Shown here: positions 23,129 through 32,669 of the stretch, in pieces
Position numbering within the stretch: position 1 is the stretch's first letter
Layout of the letters: every line of letters starts with the position of its first letter
Origin: Photorhabdus sp. CRCIA-P01
Lineage (GTDB): Bacteria > Pseudomonadota > Gammaproteobacteria > Enterobacterales > Enterobacteriaceae
Length of the DNA: 40,070 bases
NCBI RefSeq assembly: GCF_003545805.1
Contig: NZ_NMQR01000039.1
Span: forward strand, 1 to 40,070
Direction of reading: 5' to 3'
Notes under the pieces: generated by a model
The model's database searches: none
Told to the model about the DNA's origin: nothing
What the model saw: the letters and a program-made list of their open reading frames with translations, nothing else
Made by a program: the position numbers and the translations under genes

Positions 23129-23940
23129 ACGTTCAATTTAGCAAAAAAGATCTCAGTCAATGGGCTAAATTCTCTGGAGACTACAATCCTATCCATTTTG
23201 ATGAAAAAATCGCAAGAGAAGTTGGGTTGGGTGGTATTGCAGTACACGGCATGCTGGCAATGATCCCGCTCAAAAGCGGATACGATTATCTGTCACGACT
23301 AAATGGGGAAATGGGCAGACAGTGGCACGTTAATTTACGCAATCCCGTACCGCTGGATGCCTGCTATTGCGTCAAAACCAAGCACACTGACCGGAATGGG
23401 AAAACAACCTTTAACCTGCAAGACGAAACAACCAACCTGAGACCTCTGGTTGGTCACTATAGTTGTTTCGATTTTTCACAAAAAACTAGCTTTCCCGAAA
23501 AACCACGTTGCCAAGTTCCCATACAAGAGACAATAAAAAAATCCATCGAATTCAAACATACCTTTCCGGGAGTCAATGAATTCTGGATCTTTCTTGATGC
23601 TCTGATGTTTTATCTTTTTATGCAGCAAAGTGCCAAAACCGCACTAGCAACAGAATTTAAAACCTATTTTGGTAAACAAGAACATGATGAAACATGCCTC
23701 AAGGACCTGATTGTCTTGCATGTTATGCATACAGTGAGCTTTTCTCCAGCGCTGCTTAATCGCCAAATCCCAGATGAAATGCCGAACATCGAATATACAA
23801 TCCTACCAAAAGATACATTCGATGTTGATGGTTCGTTATACGGTACGTTGGAAATCCCGATCTGGCTGAATGGCGAAATCTCTTTAGTTGTTGAGATGAG
23901 TCTGATGGGAACAACAAAAAGAAAGCAGGTTGCCAACTAA
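23125..23940 (+). CDS. MaoC-like (hot-dog) acyl dehydratase with extra C-terminal domain
   Basis: The protein has 271 residues. The N-terminal half has FSGDYNPIHFDEKIAREVGL and GGIAVHGMLAMIP, the hydratase 2 motif; Asp19 and His24 are the expected catalytic pair and His41 the second conserved histidine. Simple MaoC proteins have about 150 residues. Here ~140 more follow, from PGVNEFWIFLDALMFYLF to PIWLNGEISLVVEMSLMG, perhaps a second, degenerate hot-dog unit. It probably dehydrates the beta-hydroxyacyl chain made by the ketosynthase and the FabG-like reductase. Its start overlaps the ketosynthase stop, so the two are made together. Confidence 0.85.
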   Translation: MNVQFSKKDLSQWAKFSGDYNPIHFDEKIAREVGLGGIAVHGMLAMIPLKSGYDYLSRLNGEMGRQWHVNLRNPVPLDACYCVKTKHTDRNGKTTFNLQDETTNLRPLVGHYSCFDFSQKTSFPEKPRCQVPIQETIKKSIEFKHTFPGVNEFWIFLDALMFYLFMQQSAKTALATEFKTYFGKQEHDETCLKDLIVLHVMHTVSFSPALLNRQIPDEMPNIEYTILPKDTFDVDGSLYGTLEIPIWLNGEISLVVEMSLMGTTKRKQVAN

Positions 23941-23996
23941 GATCTGATGAATGCGGTATTAGCAGACGGATGGCATAAATTTAGAGGAATCACTTA

Positions 23997-24737
23997 ATGA
24001 ATCTCAACACCCCTTGGGTTTTTATTTCAGGAGGATCACGTGGTATCGGCAAAGGCATAGTAAAAATGCTGGCAGCTCAAAACTATCACGTGGTTTTTAC
24101 CTATAAATCAAGCATAAATGAAGCTCAAATATTGTGTCAGGAAATTGAACAGCAAGGTTATCGCTGTGAGGGCTATCAATGTGACGTCTCAAACGCTAAA
24201 GAAGTCACAACATTGTCAACAGAGCTTATCTCACGATATGGCGCTCCCTATGCCATCATCAATAACGCCGGAATTACACAAGATGCATTGCTGATAAATA
24301 TGAAAGAAGAAGAGTGGCACAATGTAATTTCCACCAATCTTTCTTCTGTCTATTTAGTCAATCACGCATTTCTCCCTGAAATGATCACTGCGGGAGGCTG
24401 CATTATCCACATGAGCTCAGTTACTGCGTTTAAAGCTAACTCAGGGCAAGTTAACTACGCTGCAACCAAAGCCGCCATGATCGGTATTACCCGCTCATTA
24501 GCGGTTGAAGTTGGCCGATTTAATGTCCGGGTCAATACCGTTGCGCCAGGCTTGATTGACACTGAAATGCTGGATCATATTCCCGCGCCACATAGGAAAA
24601 AATTATTATCTAACATCCCATTGGGCCGTTTGGGTTCAGTGGAAGATATTGCTCTGACAATCAATTTCCTGCTCAGCCTCGGAGGACGTTACATTACCGG
24701 GCAAACATTCGTTATTGACGGAGGAATGACTGCCTGA
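23997..24737 (+). CDS. 3-oxoacyl-ACP reductase, FabG-like SDR
   Basis: The protein has 246 residues. The nucleotide-binding motif is SGGSRGIGKG (residues 11-20), with NNAG at 89-92. The catalytic Ser141, Tyr154 and Lys158 lie in MSSVTAFKANSGQVNYAATK, and YITGQTFVIDGGMTA closes the protein. This is the FabG pattern in all motifs and length. It would reduce the beta-ketoacyl group with NADPH. It is the last enzyme of the chain-building set. No enoyl reductase or malonyl transferase gene is present, so either unsaturation is kept or housekeeping FabI/FabD are used. Confidence 0.92.
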   Translation: MNLNTPWVFISGGSRGIGKGIVKMLAAQNYHVVFTYKSSINEAQILCQEIEQQGYRCEGYQCDVSNAKEVTTLSTELISRYGAPYAIINNAGITQDALLINMKEEEWHNVISTNLSSVYLVNHAFLPEMITAGGCIIHMSSVTAFKANSGQVNYAATKAAMIGITRSLAVEVGRFNVRVNTVAPGLIDTEMLDHIPAPHRKKLLSNIPLGRLGSVEDIALTINFLLSLGGRYITGQTFVIDGGMTA

Positions 24738-24790
24738 ACCAGTTAAGCAATTAACATCAATGGGTTCGTATCCCTATTTTGCGGTTATTT

Positions 24791-24815
24791 GTACCCAGAT
24801 AAATATTCTGGGTAC
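24791..24815 (+). terminator. Hairpin after the FabG-like gene
   Basis: GTACCCAG (24791-24798) pairs perfectly with CTGGGTAC (24808-24815) over a 9-base AT loop. No T-run follows (TGACACAAAA), so it may be a pause or processing site more than a strong terminator. It separates the enzyme genes from the export promoter. Confidence 0.45.
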
Positions 24816-24967
24816 TGACACAAAATACCGTTAATCATTGTCAGATAGGCAATCCAGCCTCTCTGATCAAATGTTAATAACGATAATAAATCATTTTAAT
24901 ACTAATAATACTTGTGGCTTTAAGGGCTAAATATTAGCAATTTTCATTTTATCAAGACGAGAAGAGC

Positions 24968-24999
24968 TTGACCTTGTAGTCGACTCCAAGGTGTTTAAT
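24968..24999 (+). promoter_or_regulatory. MerR-family-type promoter/operator before emrAB
   Basis: TTGACC (24968-24973) and TTTAAT (24994-24999) are separated by 20 bases, longer than normal. The spacer region holds the near-perfect 22-base palindrome 24971-24992 (ACCTTG-AGTCGACT-CAAGGT with one mismatched pair and centre GTCGAC). This is the signature of promoters untwisted by MerR-family activators; the E. coli zntA promoter has the same GAGTCGACTC core. The regulator gene is not in the window. It suggests that export is induced separately, by a metal, drug-like or redox signal or the product itself. Confidence 0.7.
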
Positions 25000-25058
25000 C
25001 AAACATAAGCACATTAATAAGACGAATTTATTTTTAATCACCGTGATGGGAGAGGAAC

Positions 25059-26246
25059 ATGGCCGGAGAAATACAATCAGTTCCAGTACAATCACCTCCG
25101 CTTAATGAGAAAAAGTCAAAGCGTAAGTTAGCACTTATCCTCGCAACTCTCTTATTTGTTTTTGCCGGGTTAGGTTACTTCGCCTATTGGTTTGTTTCTC
25201 TACGTCATCAGCAAGTTACTGATGATGCCTACGTTGTAGGTAATCAGGTACAAGTGATGGCCCAGATCACCGGTAGCGTAACAGCTATCCATGCCGATAA
25301 TACCGATTTCGTTCAACAGGGCGACATTCTGCTACGTTTAGACTCTATTGATGCGGAACATGCTTTTGAGCGAGCGAAAAATACATTAGCTAACAATGTC
25401 AGGCAAACTCACCAAACCATTATTGATAATGAAAAGCTATTGGCTAACATTGAGCTCAAACAAACGGCATTACAACAGGCTCAAGATGATTTAAAACGAC
25501 GTGAACATCTGGGACTCACAGGTGCTATCGCCAAAGAAGATCTGATTCATTCCCGCAATCGTGTTCAAATGGCAAAATCTGAGCTGAATGTTGCCCGACA
25601 ACAATATCATGCCAACAAAGCATTAGTTATAGACACCCCATTAGATCAACAACCTTCCATTAAACTGTCCGCTTCTCAGCTCCGCGATGCATGGTTAACC
25701 TTACAACGCACCCAGATTGTCGCGCCGGTAACCGGCTACGTTTCACGTCGCGGGGTTCAAGTCGGATCGCAAATAAAAAGCGGTGCCCCACTAATGGTTA
25801 TCGTGCCAGCTAATCAACTTTGGGTCGAAGCGAACTTCAAAGAAGTTCAACTTGCCAATGTGCGTATTGGTCAACCCGTAACACTGATTAGCGATTTCTA
25901 TGGTAGTGATGTCACTTATAAGGGCCGGATCGTAGGTCTTGATATGGGTACTGGCAGCGCATTTTCTTTATTGCCAGCACAAAATGCCACCGGTAACTGG
26001 ATCAAAGTGGTTCAACGCTTGCCTGTCCGTGTTGAACTAGAAACACAGCAGCTTATTGATCATCCTTTACGCATCGGTTTATCCATGCACGCCACGGTTG
26101 ATACCAGAAATCGGAATGGACTGGTGCTTGCCAACACTCCTCGTAATGGCATTGTTTATGAAACCAACGTCTTGTCTTACAACACAGGAGAAATTGATCG
26201 GCTAATTAACGAAATCATTCAAGTTAATACCAGTCAAAATAAGTGA
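25059..26246 (+). CDS. emrA: EmrA-like membrane fusion (HlyD-family) efflux subunit
   Basis: The protein has 395 residues. A cytoplasmic N-terminus is followed by one membrane helix (about 24-46, LALILATLLFVFAGLGYFAY), then QVTDDAYVVGNQVQVMAQIT, which opens the biotinyl-lipoyl domain. A long coiled coil runs about 100-190, and the second half-lipoyl and beta-barrel part reads TQIVAPVTGYVSRRGVQVGS then LWVEANFKEVQLANVRIGQP. This is the EmrA type that couples an inner-membrane MFS pump to an outer-membrane channel. The pump gene follows after seven bases. Placed behind the biosynthetic genes, it probably exports the product or protects against it. Confidence 0.92.
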   Translation: MAGEIQSVPVQSPPLNEKKSKRKLALILATLLFVFAGLGYFAYWFVSLRHQQVTDDAYVVGNQVQVMAQITGSVTAIHADNTDFVQQGDILLRLDSIDAEHAFERAKNTLANNVRQTHQTIIDNEKLLANIELKQTALQQAQDDLKRREHLGLTGAIAKEDLIHSRNRVQMAKSELNVARQQYHANKALVIDTPLDQQPSIKLSASQLRDAWLTLQRTQIVAPVTGYVSRRGVQVGSQIKSGAPLMVIVPANQLWVEANFKEVQLANVRIGQPVTLISDFYGSDVTYKGRIVGLDMGTGSAFSLLPAQNATGNWIKVVQRLPVRVELETQQLIDHPLRIGLSMHATVDTRNRNGLVLANTPRNGIVYETNVLSYNTGEIDRLINEIIQVNTSQNK

Positions 26247-26253
26247 GGTTAAC

Positions 26254-27771
26254 ATGCTAAAAGAGCCATTATCAGGAGCCAAACTTGGCTGGTTAACCCT
26301 GGCTTTAGCATTAGCCGCTTTTTTACAAATATTGGACCTGACCATTGCTAACGTCGCAATATCGACGATTGCCGGAGACTTGGGTTCATCAGTATCGCAG
26401 GGGACCTGGGTTATTACCTCATTTGCTGTTGCTAACGCGATCTCTATCCCATTAACAGGCTGGTTAGCAAAACGGTTCGGAGAAGTCCGGGTTTTCTTAA
26501 TTTCAATGCTACTGTTTGTGATAACTTCCTGGTTGTGCGGTATTGCCAATAGCCTGGAAATGTTGATTATTTCCCGCGTCCTGCAAGGTATCTCAGCCGG
26601 GCCAATTATGCCCCTTTCGCAAAGTTTGCTACTCAACAACTATCCTCCGCTAAAACGCAATATGGCATTGGCACTGTGGTCAATGACTATCGTTATCGCT
26701 CCGGTTTGTGGTCCAATACTCGGCGGTTGGATCAGCGACAACTACCATTGGGGATGGATCTTTCTCATCAATGTTCCGGTTGGCTTTGCCGCCATTGCTA
26801 TTACCTGGATGCTGTTAAAGGACCGGGAAACTGAAACAACGGCTAGGTCAATTGATATCGTAGGACTAATTTTATTGGTCATCGGTGTTGGTTGTTTTCA
26901 GCTATTGCTTGATAGAGGAAAAGAGCTTGATTGGTTCAACTCAACAGAAATTATTACATTAGCCATTATCGCAGTTATTGCCATAACTTTCCTGATCATC
27001 TGGGAATTCACCGATGATGATCCGATCATTGATTTATCACTATTTAAATCACGTAATTTTACTATCGGTACCTTATGTATCAGTTTGGCTTTCCTACTCC
27101 ATATAGGCACTCTGGTTTTGCAACCTCAACTATTGCAAGTAGTATTTGGTTATACAGCCACTTGGGCAGGATTAGTAATGGCTCCATTAGGGATAGTGCC
27201 AATAATGCTGGTTCCACTCATTGGTCGTTTTAGTTCAAAAATTGATATGCGTTATTTAGTTATGTTTAGCTTTATTATTTTTGCACTCTGTTTCTTTTGG
27301 CGAACGAATACCTTTGAGTTATCAATGGATTTTGCCACTGCTGCCTGGCCACAATTTATTCAGGGCTTTGCTATCGCCTGTTTAATTATGCCACTCACAG
27401 CCATTATATTATCTGATGTTGAACCCGCTAAAATCGCCTCTGCGGGCAGTTTATTTAACTTTTTACGCACTCTGGCAACATCCGTGGGTACTTCCATTAC
27501 CACTACCATGTGGTCCCGTCGTGAAGCTGTCCACCATGTCCAGTTAACTGAATCGATAACTCCCCATAATCCTATTGCCCAACAAGCCTATGAGAAAATG
27601 GAACAATTAGGGATGTCACAAGCCCAAGCCAGTTACTCTCTGGCACGTGAAATCACTCATCAGGGATTGATCATTGCTGCTAACGAGATTTATTGGCTAT
27701 TTGGCTTTATTTTTCTGATCCTGCTGCTCTTTATCTGGTTGGCAAAACCCACGGTTGGAGAAAAGAAATAA
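26254..27771 (+). CDS. emrB: EmrB-like MFS multidrug exporter (DHA2, 14 helices)
   Basis: The protein has 505 residues and about 14 hydrophobic segments. Motif D1-like LDLTIANVAISTIAGDLG lies in helix 1, GWLAKRFGEVRVFLISMLLF is motif A between helices 2 and 3, and VIAPVCGPILGGWISDNYHW is the antiporter motif C of helix 5. These are diagnostic of the EmrB/QacA proton-drug antiporters. It forms a tripartite pump with the upstream EmrA and a TolC-type channel encoded elsewhere. GAGG just before the ATG is a good ribosome site. The cargo is unknown; a product of the neighbouring cluster is the obvious candidate. Confidence 0.93.
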   Translation: MLKEPLSGAKLGWLTLALALAAFLQILDLTIANVAISTIAGDLGSSVSQGTWVITSFAVANAISIPLTGWLAKRFGEVRVFLISMLLFVITSWLCGIANSLEMLIISRVLQGISAGPIMPLSQSLLLNNYPPLKRNMALALWSMTIVIAPVCGPILGGWISDNYHWGWIFLINVPVGFAAIAITWMLLKDRETETTARSIDIVGLILLVIGVGCFQLLLDRGKELDWFNSTEIITLAIIAVIAITFLIIWEFTDDDPIIDLSLFKSRNFTIGTLCISLAFLLHIGTLVLQPQLLQVVFGYTATWAGLVMAPLGIVPIMLVPLIGRFSSKIDMRYLVMFSFIIFALCFFWRTNTFELSMDFATAAWPQFIQGFAIACLIMPLTAIILSDVEPAKIASAGSLFNFLRTLATSVGTSITTTMWSRREAVHHVQLTESITPHNPIAQQAYEKMEQLGMSQAQASYSLAREITHQGLIIAANEIYWLFGFIFLILLLFIWLAKPTVGEKK

Positions 27772-27894
27772 CACAATGATCAATAAAACAAAATAAGCTT
27801 GATAACAGAACTGTCAGTATTTAATGGCAAAATAATCAAAGAACTTATTATTGAGCTCTTTCCAGCGGGACATCAGCAAATATTAAATCTTGTC

Positions 27895-27925
27895 AAAATA
27901 GCACCTTATCAAGGCGCTATTTTGT
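27895..27925. terminator. Bidirectional terminator between emrB and ilvA
   Basis: AAAATAGC (27895-27902) pairs with GCTATTTT (27916-27923), and an inner CCTT-ATC-AAGG extends the stem with bulges on both sides. T-rich flanks occur on both strands. It lies between the convergent ends of the island and the ilv operon. Confidence 0.75.
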
Positions 27926-27964
27926 TGCTCTATAGAACATGTGTTCTCATTAGAAAGACACCGA

Positions 27965-29539
27965 TCAACCCCCGGCTGTTTCAGACGCCTGGCACATTAA
28001 AAAGAATTTAAACGCGGGGGTATCCGTCTCATCGTGATACGCATAGCCTAATGCATCAAGATGGCGTTTAAAACGCACTTCCGCTTCTGACAATTCAAAT
28101 GCGGCCAACACCCGGCCATAATCTGTACCATAATTGCGATAATGGAATAACGTAATATTCCAGTAAGTTCCCAAAGTTTGGAGGAATTTGAGTAAAGCCC
28201 CTGGTGATTCAGGAAATTCAAAACTAAACAAGCGCTCTTTCAATGGTTTAGATGGGCGACCGCCGATCATATAGCGAACATGTAATTTTGCCATCTCATC
28301 ATCTGAAAGATCGGCAACCTGATACCCTGCGGTACGCAATTCCTCGATAATTTCCCGTCGTTCTACCTCACCACGACTCAGGCGAACACCAACGAAAAGA
28401 CAAGCCTGATCAGGATCTGCATCCGTATAACGATAATTAAACTCTGTTACCACCCGATCGCCCAATTTCTGGCAAAAACTCAGGAAACTCCCTTTCTGTT
28501 CAGGAATAGTCACTGCCAGCAATGCTTCCCGTTGCTCGCCCAATTCACAACGCTCAGAGACATAACGTAACCCGTGGAAGCTTACGTTAGCACCAGAAAG
28601 AATATGTGCCAGTCGTTCACCTTTAAGCTGATGTTGCTGAACATACTTTTTCAATCCAGCGAGTGCCAATGCACCGGATGGCTCAGCAATCGCACGTACA
28701 TCTTCAAACAGATCTTTTACCGCAGCACAAATAGCATCACTGTCTACTGTGATAACATCATCCACATATTGCTGACACAAACGAAATGTTTCATCACCGA
28801 TACGCTTAACAGCAACACCTTCAGCAAACAAACCAACTCGTGGTAAATCTACCGGATGTCCAGCTTCCATTGCTGCCTTCAAGCAAGCTGAATCTTCCGC
28901 TTCCACCCCAATAATTTTGATTTCTGGCATCAGTTGCTTAATCAATACTGCCACTCCAGCAATCAAGCCACCACCACCAACAGGTACAAAGACTCGATCC
29001 AGACGCACATCCTGTTGCAAAAGCTCCATTGCCAATGTTGCCTGACCTGCGATTACAGCAGGATGATCAAACGGAGGAACAAAGGTATAGCCCTCCTGTT
29101 GTGCCATTTTTATTGCTTTGGCTTTAGCCTCATCAAAATTAGCACCATATAACAGAGCTTTACCACCAAAACCACGGACTGCATCGACTTTAATATCCGC
29201 TGTAGTGACCGGCATAACAATCAGAGAGTTAATTCCCAAGCGATTGGCAGAAAGTGCAACCCCCTGAGCATGGTTACCGGCTGACGCGGTAATCACTCCC
29301 CGGTTTTTTTGTTCATCAGTCAAACTCGCAATCATGGCATACGCACCACGGAGCTTGAAACTGTGAACAGGTTGCCGATCTTCCCGCTTTACCAAAATAG
29401 TATTTCCCAAGCGGGCAGAAATTTTCTCCATTTCCTGCAAAGGAGTCACCTGAGCAACTTCATAAACAGGCGCGCTTAATGCTGCTTTCAAATACTCTGC
29501 ACCATTTGGCGCAGAAGTTAAGGGAAGAAATGCAGCCAT
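27965..29539 (-). CDS. ilvA: Threonine deaminase (biosynthetic)
   Basis: This enzyme converts threonine to 2-oxobutyrate, the first committed step to isoleucine, with feedback inhibition by isoleucine. The 524-residue product has PLP Lys62 in VHSFKLRGAYAM, the tetraglycine loop PVGGGGLIAGVAV, and two C-terminal ACT-like regulatory repeats (from AVTIPEQKGSFLSFCQKLG and from LFSFEFPESPGALLKFLQTL). It is about ten residues longer than the E. coli protein. It is the last gene of the ilvGMEDA operon, starting four bases after ilvD. Its downstream neighbour is the island, not ilvY as in E. coli. Confidence 0.97.
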   Translation of the reverse strand: MAAFLPLTSAPNGAEYLKAALSAPVYEVAQVTPLQEMEKISARLGNTILVKREDRQPVHSFKLRGAYAMIASLTDEQKNRGVITASAGNHAQGVALSANRLGINSLIVMPVTTADIKVDAVRGFGGKALLYGANFDEAKAKAIKMAQQEGYTFVPPFDHPAVIAGQATLAMELLQQDVRLDRVFVPVGGGGLIAGVAVLIKQLMPEIKIIGVEAEDSACLKAAMEAGHPVDLPRVGLFAEGVAVKRIGDETFRLCQQYVDDVITVDSDAICAAVKDLFEDVRAIAEPSGALALAGLKKYVQQHQLKGERLAHILSGANVSFHGLRYVSERCELGEQREALLAVTIPEQKGSFLSFCQKLGDRVVTEFNYRYTDADPDQACLFVGVRLSRGEVERREIIEELRTAGYQVADLSDDEMAKLHVRYMIGGRPSKPLKERLFSFEFPESPGALLKFLQTLGTYWNITLFHYRNYGTDYGRVLAAFELSEAEVRFKRHLDALGYAYHDETDTPAFKFFLMCQASETAGG

Positions 29540-29543
29540 ATGA

Positions 29544-31394
29544 TTATCCCCCTAACTTAGATTTATCACGGACAGCACCTTTATCCGCACTGGTCGCCAA
29601 TGAAGCATAAGCTCTCAGGGCAAACGATACCTGACGTTCACGAGCTTTTGGTGTCCACGCTTTATCACCACGGGCAAATTCCACTTCTTTACGGGTAGCA
29701 AGTATCCTTTCATCTATATCAAGTTGAATTTTCCGCAGTGGAATATCAATATCAATAATATCGCCATCTTGAACCAAACCGATTAGCCCACCATTAGCCG
29801 CTTCGGGAGAAACGTGACCAATTGATAAACCCGAGGTACCACCAGAGAAACGACCATCGGTAATCAATGCACAGCTTTTACCTAGCCCCATTGATTTCAG
29901 ATAAGTTGTCGGATACAACATTTCCTGCATGCCAGGCCCACCCTTTGGCCCTTCATAACGAATGACCACCACATCACCAGCAACGACTCTGCCACCCAAG
30001 ATCGCATCAACCGCATCCTCCTGACTGTCGTAAACTTTAGCTGGACCACGAAATGTCAAACTGTTCTCATCAACACCTGCGGTTTTTACAATACAGCCAT
30101 CTATAGCCAAATTGCCAAACAAAACTGCGAGGCCACCATCCTGACTGTATGCATGTTTGAGGTCACGGATACAACCTTCTACACGGTCAATATCCAAAGA
30201 AGGCCAACGACAATCCTGTGAAAATGCCTGAGTAGTACGGATACCCGCTGGGCCTGCTGAATACATTTTCTTTATCGATTCATCTACCGTCAGCATCACA
30301 TCATATTGATCAAGCGTTTGTAACAAATCCAACCCCAAAACATTTTTAACCTGACGATTCAACAGACCGGCTCTATCCAGCTCACCTAAGATACCCATCA
30401 CACCACCAGCACGATGGACATCTTCCATATGATATTTTTGTGTGCTTGGGGCAACTTTACACAGATGAGGAATCTGACGAGACAGGCGGTCAATATCCGC
30501 CATGGTAAAATCGACCTCGCCTTCCTGTGCCGCAGCCAGTAAGTGAAGTACAGTATTTGTTGAACCGCCCATGGCAATATCCAGCATCATCGCATTTTCA
30601 AATGCCGCTTTCGTTGCGATATTACGCGGCAGAGCACTATCATCATCTTGCTCATAGTAGCGCTTAGTCAACTCAACAATGCGCTTGCCTGCATTCAGAA
30701 ACAGCACCTTGCGATCTGCATGAGTAGCCAGTAATGAGCCATTCCCCGGTTGAGACAAACCCAGTGCTTCTGTAAGGCAATTCATTGAGTTAGCAGTAAA
30801 CATGCCTGAGCAGGAACCGCAGGTTGGACAAGCTGAACGCTCAATTTGATTGCTATCCTCATCACTGACATTCGGGTTAGCACCTTGGATCATGGCATCG
30901 ATCAGATCCAATTTGATGATCTGATCTGACAATTTAGTTTTACCTGCCTCCATAGGACCACCGGAAACAAAAATCACCGGAATGTTCAGACGCAATGCTG
31001 CCATCAGCATACCTGGGGTAATTTTGTCACAATTGGAAATACACACCATAGCGTCCGCACAATGTGCATTCACCATATATTCAACAGAATCAGCAATTAA
31101 TTCACGTGACGGCAGAGAATAGAGCATACCACCATGCCCCATTGCGATACCGTCATCCACCGCTATGGTATTGAACTCTTTTGCAACACCGCCTGATGCT
31201 TCAATCTGTTCCGCAACCAGTTTACCTAAGTCCCGCAAATGAACATGCCCTGGAACAAACTGAGTAAATGAGTTAACTACCGCAATAATCGGTTTACCGA
31301 AATCCGCATCGGTCATCCCTGTCGCACGCCATAAAGCGCGAGCTCCTGCCATATTGCGGCCATGAGTCGTAGTGGCAGAACGGTACTTAGGCAT
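29544..31394 (-). CDS. ilvD: Dihydroxy-acid dehydratase
   Basis: The ATG at 31394 gives [20 protein letters not shown] and 616 residues, identical in length and start to the E. coli enzyme; the open frame runs five codons further upstream but GGAG lies at the right distance for this ATG. Fe-S cysteines are seen in VCISNCDK and [12 protein letters not shown]. It dehydrates dihydroxy-isovalerate and -methylvalerate to the keto acids, the third common step. It is the fourth enzyme gene of the operon, between ilvE and ilvA. Confidence 0.98.
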   Translation of the reverse strand: MPKYRSATTTHGRNMAGARALWRATGMTDADFGKPIIAVVNSFTQFVPGHVHLRDLGKLVAEQIEASGGVAKEFNTIAVDDGIAMGHGGMLYSLPSRELIADSVEYMVNAHCADAMVCISNCDKITPGMLMAALRLNIPVIFVSGGPMEAGKTKLSDQIIKLDLIDAMIQGANPNVSDEDSNQIERSACPTCGSCSGMFTANSMNCLTEALGLSQPGNGSLLATHADRKVLFLNAGKRIVELTKRYYEQDDDSALPRNIATKAAFENAMMLDIAMGGSTNTVLHLLAAAQEGEVDFTMADIDRLSRQIPHLCKVAPSTQKYHMEDVHRAGGVMGILGELDRAGLLNRQVKNVLGLDLLQTLDQYDVMLTVDESIKKMYSAGPAGIRTTQAFSQDCRWPSLDIDRVEGCIRDLKHAYSQDGGLAVLFGNLAIDGCIVKTAGVDENSLTFRGPAKVYDSQEDAVDAILGGRVVAGDVVVIRYEGPKGGPGMQEMLYPTTYLKSMGLGKSCALITDGRFSGGTSGLSIGHVSPEAANGGLIGLVQDGDIIDIDIPLRKIQLDIDERILATRKEVEFARGDKAWTPKARERQVSFALRAYASLATSADKGAVRDKSKLGG

Positions 31395-31458
31395 TATCTT
31401 CACTCCCATGTTATCAAAACAGGCGGGGAACGAACCGCCCGTTAAATTATTTATAGTT

Positions 31459-32388
31459 CTATTGAGGATTGACTGGATCTAACCAGCCCCATTTATCATC
31501 TGTAGTGCCGTCAAACAAGCCAAAGAAGGCTTGTTGAATTTTCTTAGTAACAGGTCCACATCTACCGATACCAACCTGAATATCATCAACACTCCGAACG
31601 GGTGTGATTTCAGCCGCTGTACCAGACATAAAAACTTCATCAGCCAGGTACAGAGATTCGCGCGACAATACCTGCTCACGTACTTCCAGCCCCAAATCTT
31701 TCGCTAATTTAATAATGGCATCACGGGTAATTCCTGGTAATGCAGATGAAGTAAATGGTGGAGTGAACAATATGCCATCTTTTACTTCAAACAGATTTTC
31801 ACCCGCACCTTCAGAGATATAACCATGAACATCCAGTGCAATACCTTCTTGATATCCACGACGACGGGCTTCACTACCCACCAAAAGTGAAGATAGGTAG
31901 TTACCACCTGCTTTGGCCGCAGTTGGTATTGTATTTGGTGCCACACGATTCCATGAAGAAACCATCGCATCAATTCCCTGATCCAGGGCTTCTTCTCCCA
32001 GATAAGCCCCCCAAGGAAAAGCGGCAATAATAACATCCGTTTTATAGCCAGCAGGTGGATTAACCCCCATGCCAACATCACCGATAAAGACCAGTGGACG
32101 AATATAAGCACTGACTAAATTATTTTTACGAAGGGTTGCCCGACATGCTTCCATTAATTCATCAACACTCTGGCTCAACGGCATACGATAAATCTTTGCG
32201 GAGTCATGTAAACGCTGCATATGCTCACGATGGCGGAAAACCACTGGCCCTTTATGAGAATCATAACAGCGAATTCCCTCAAAAACAGATGTACCATAAT
32301 GTAAAGCATGGGACATTACGTGAACTTTAGCATCTGCCCAAGGAACCATTTCACCATTGAACCAAATGTAATCGGATTGCTTCGTCAT
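31459..32388 (-). CDS. ilvE: Branched-chain amino acid aminotransferase
   Basis: This 309-residue fold type IV PLP enzyme has [16 protein letters not shown] near the start, the PLP lysine Lys159 in [12 protein letters not shown], and [13 protein letters not shown], all as in the E. coli protein. It carries out the final transamination to valine, leucine and isoleucine. It lies 23 bases after ilvM and 64 bases before ilvD, all on one transcript. Confidence 0.98.
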   Translation of the reverse strand: MTKQSDYIWFNGEMVPWADAKVHVMSHALHYGTSVFEGIRCYDSHKGPVVFRHREHMQRLHDSAKIYRMPLSQSVDELMEACRATLRKNNLVSAYIRPLVFIGDVGMGVNPPAGYKTDVIIAAFPWGAYLGEEALDQGIDAMVSSWNRVAPNTIPTAAKAGGNYLSSLLVGSEARRRGYQEGIALDVHGYISEGAGENLFEVKDGILFTPPFTSSALPGITRDAIIKLAKDLGLEVREQVLSRESLYLADEVFMSGTAAEITPVRSVDDIQVGIGRCGPVTKKIQQAFFGLFDGTTDDKWGWLDPVNPQ

Positions 32389-32411
32389 TCTCTTATTCCT
32401 TTATTTCTACG

Positions 32412-32669
32412 TTATGCACGTATGAGTTGTGATTTTTTTTGCAGGATCTTGACGCCAGCGACATCCACTAATTTAGTCAATTGTGAAGACAACAAATTAA
32501 CCGGTTTTTGGCTGGCGACAATTAATTCGATATTAACATTATCGCCATCCATTGTTTGATCCATATTCATTGAACATATCCGAAATCCACGATGACGCGT
32601 TACCCGTAAGATACGCTCTAATATTTCAGGACGGAAACGAGCATGGATTGCAAGTTGATGCTGCATCAT
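32412..32669 (-). CDS. ilvM: Acetolactate synthase II small subunit
   Basis: The protein has 85 residues. [36 protein letters not shown] and [10 protein letters not shown] follow the ACT-domain regulatory subunit IlvM. The start overlaps the ilvG stop by four bases, so subunits are made in step. Unlike IlvB/IlvI enzymes, the E. coli isozyme II is insensitive to valine. Confidence 0.96.
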   Translation of the reverse strand: MMQHQLAIHARFRPEILERILRVTRHRGFRICSMNMDQTMDGDNVNIELIVASQKPVNLLSSQLTKLVDVAGVKILQKKSQLIRA

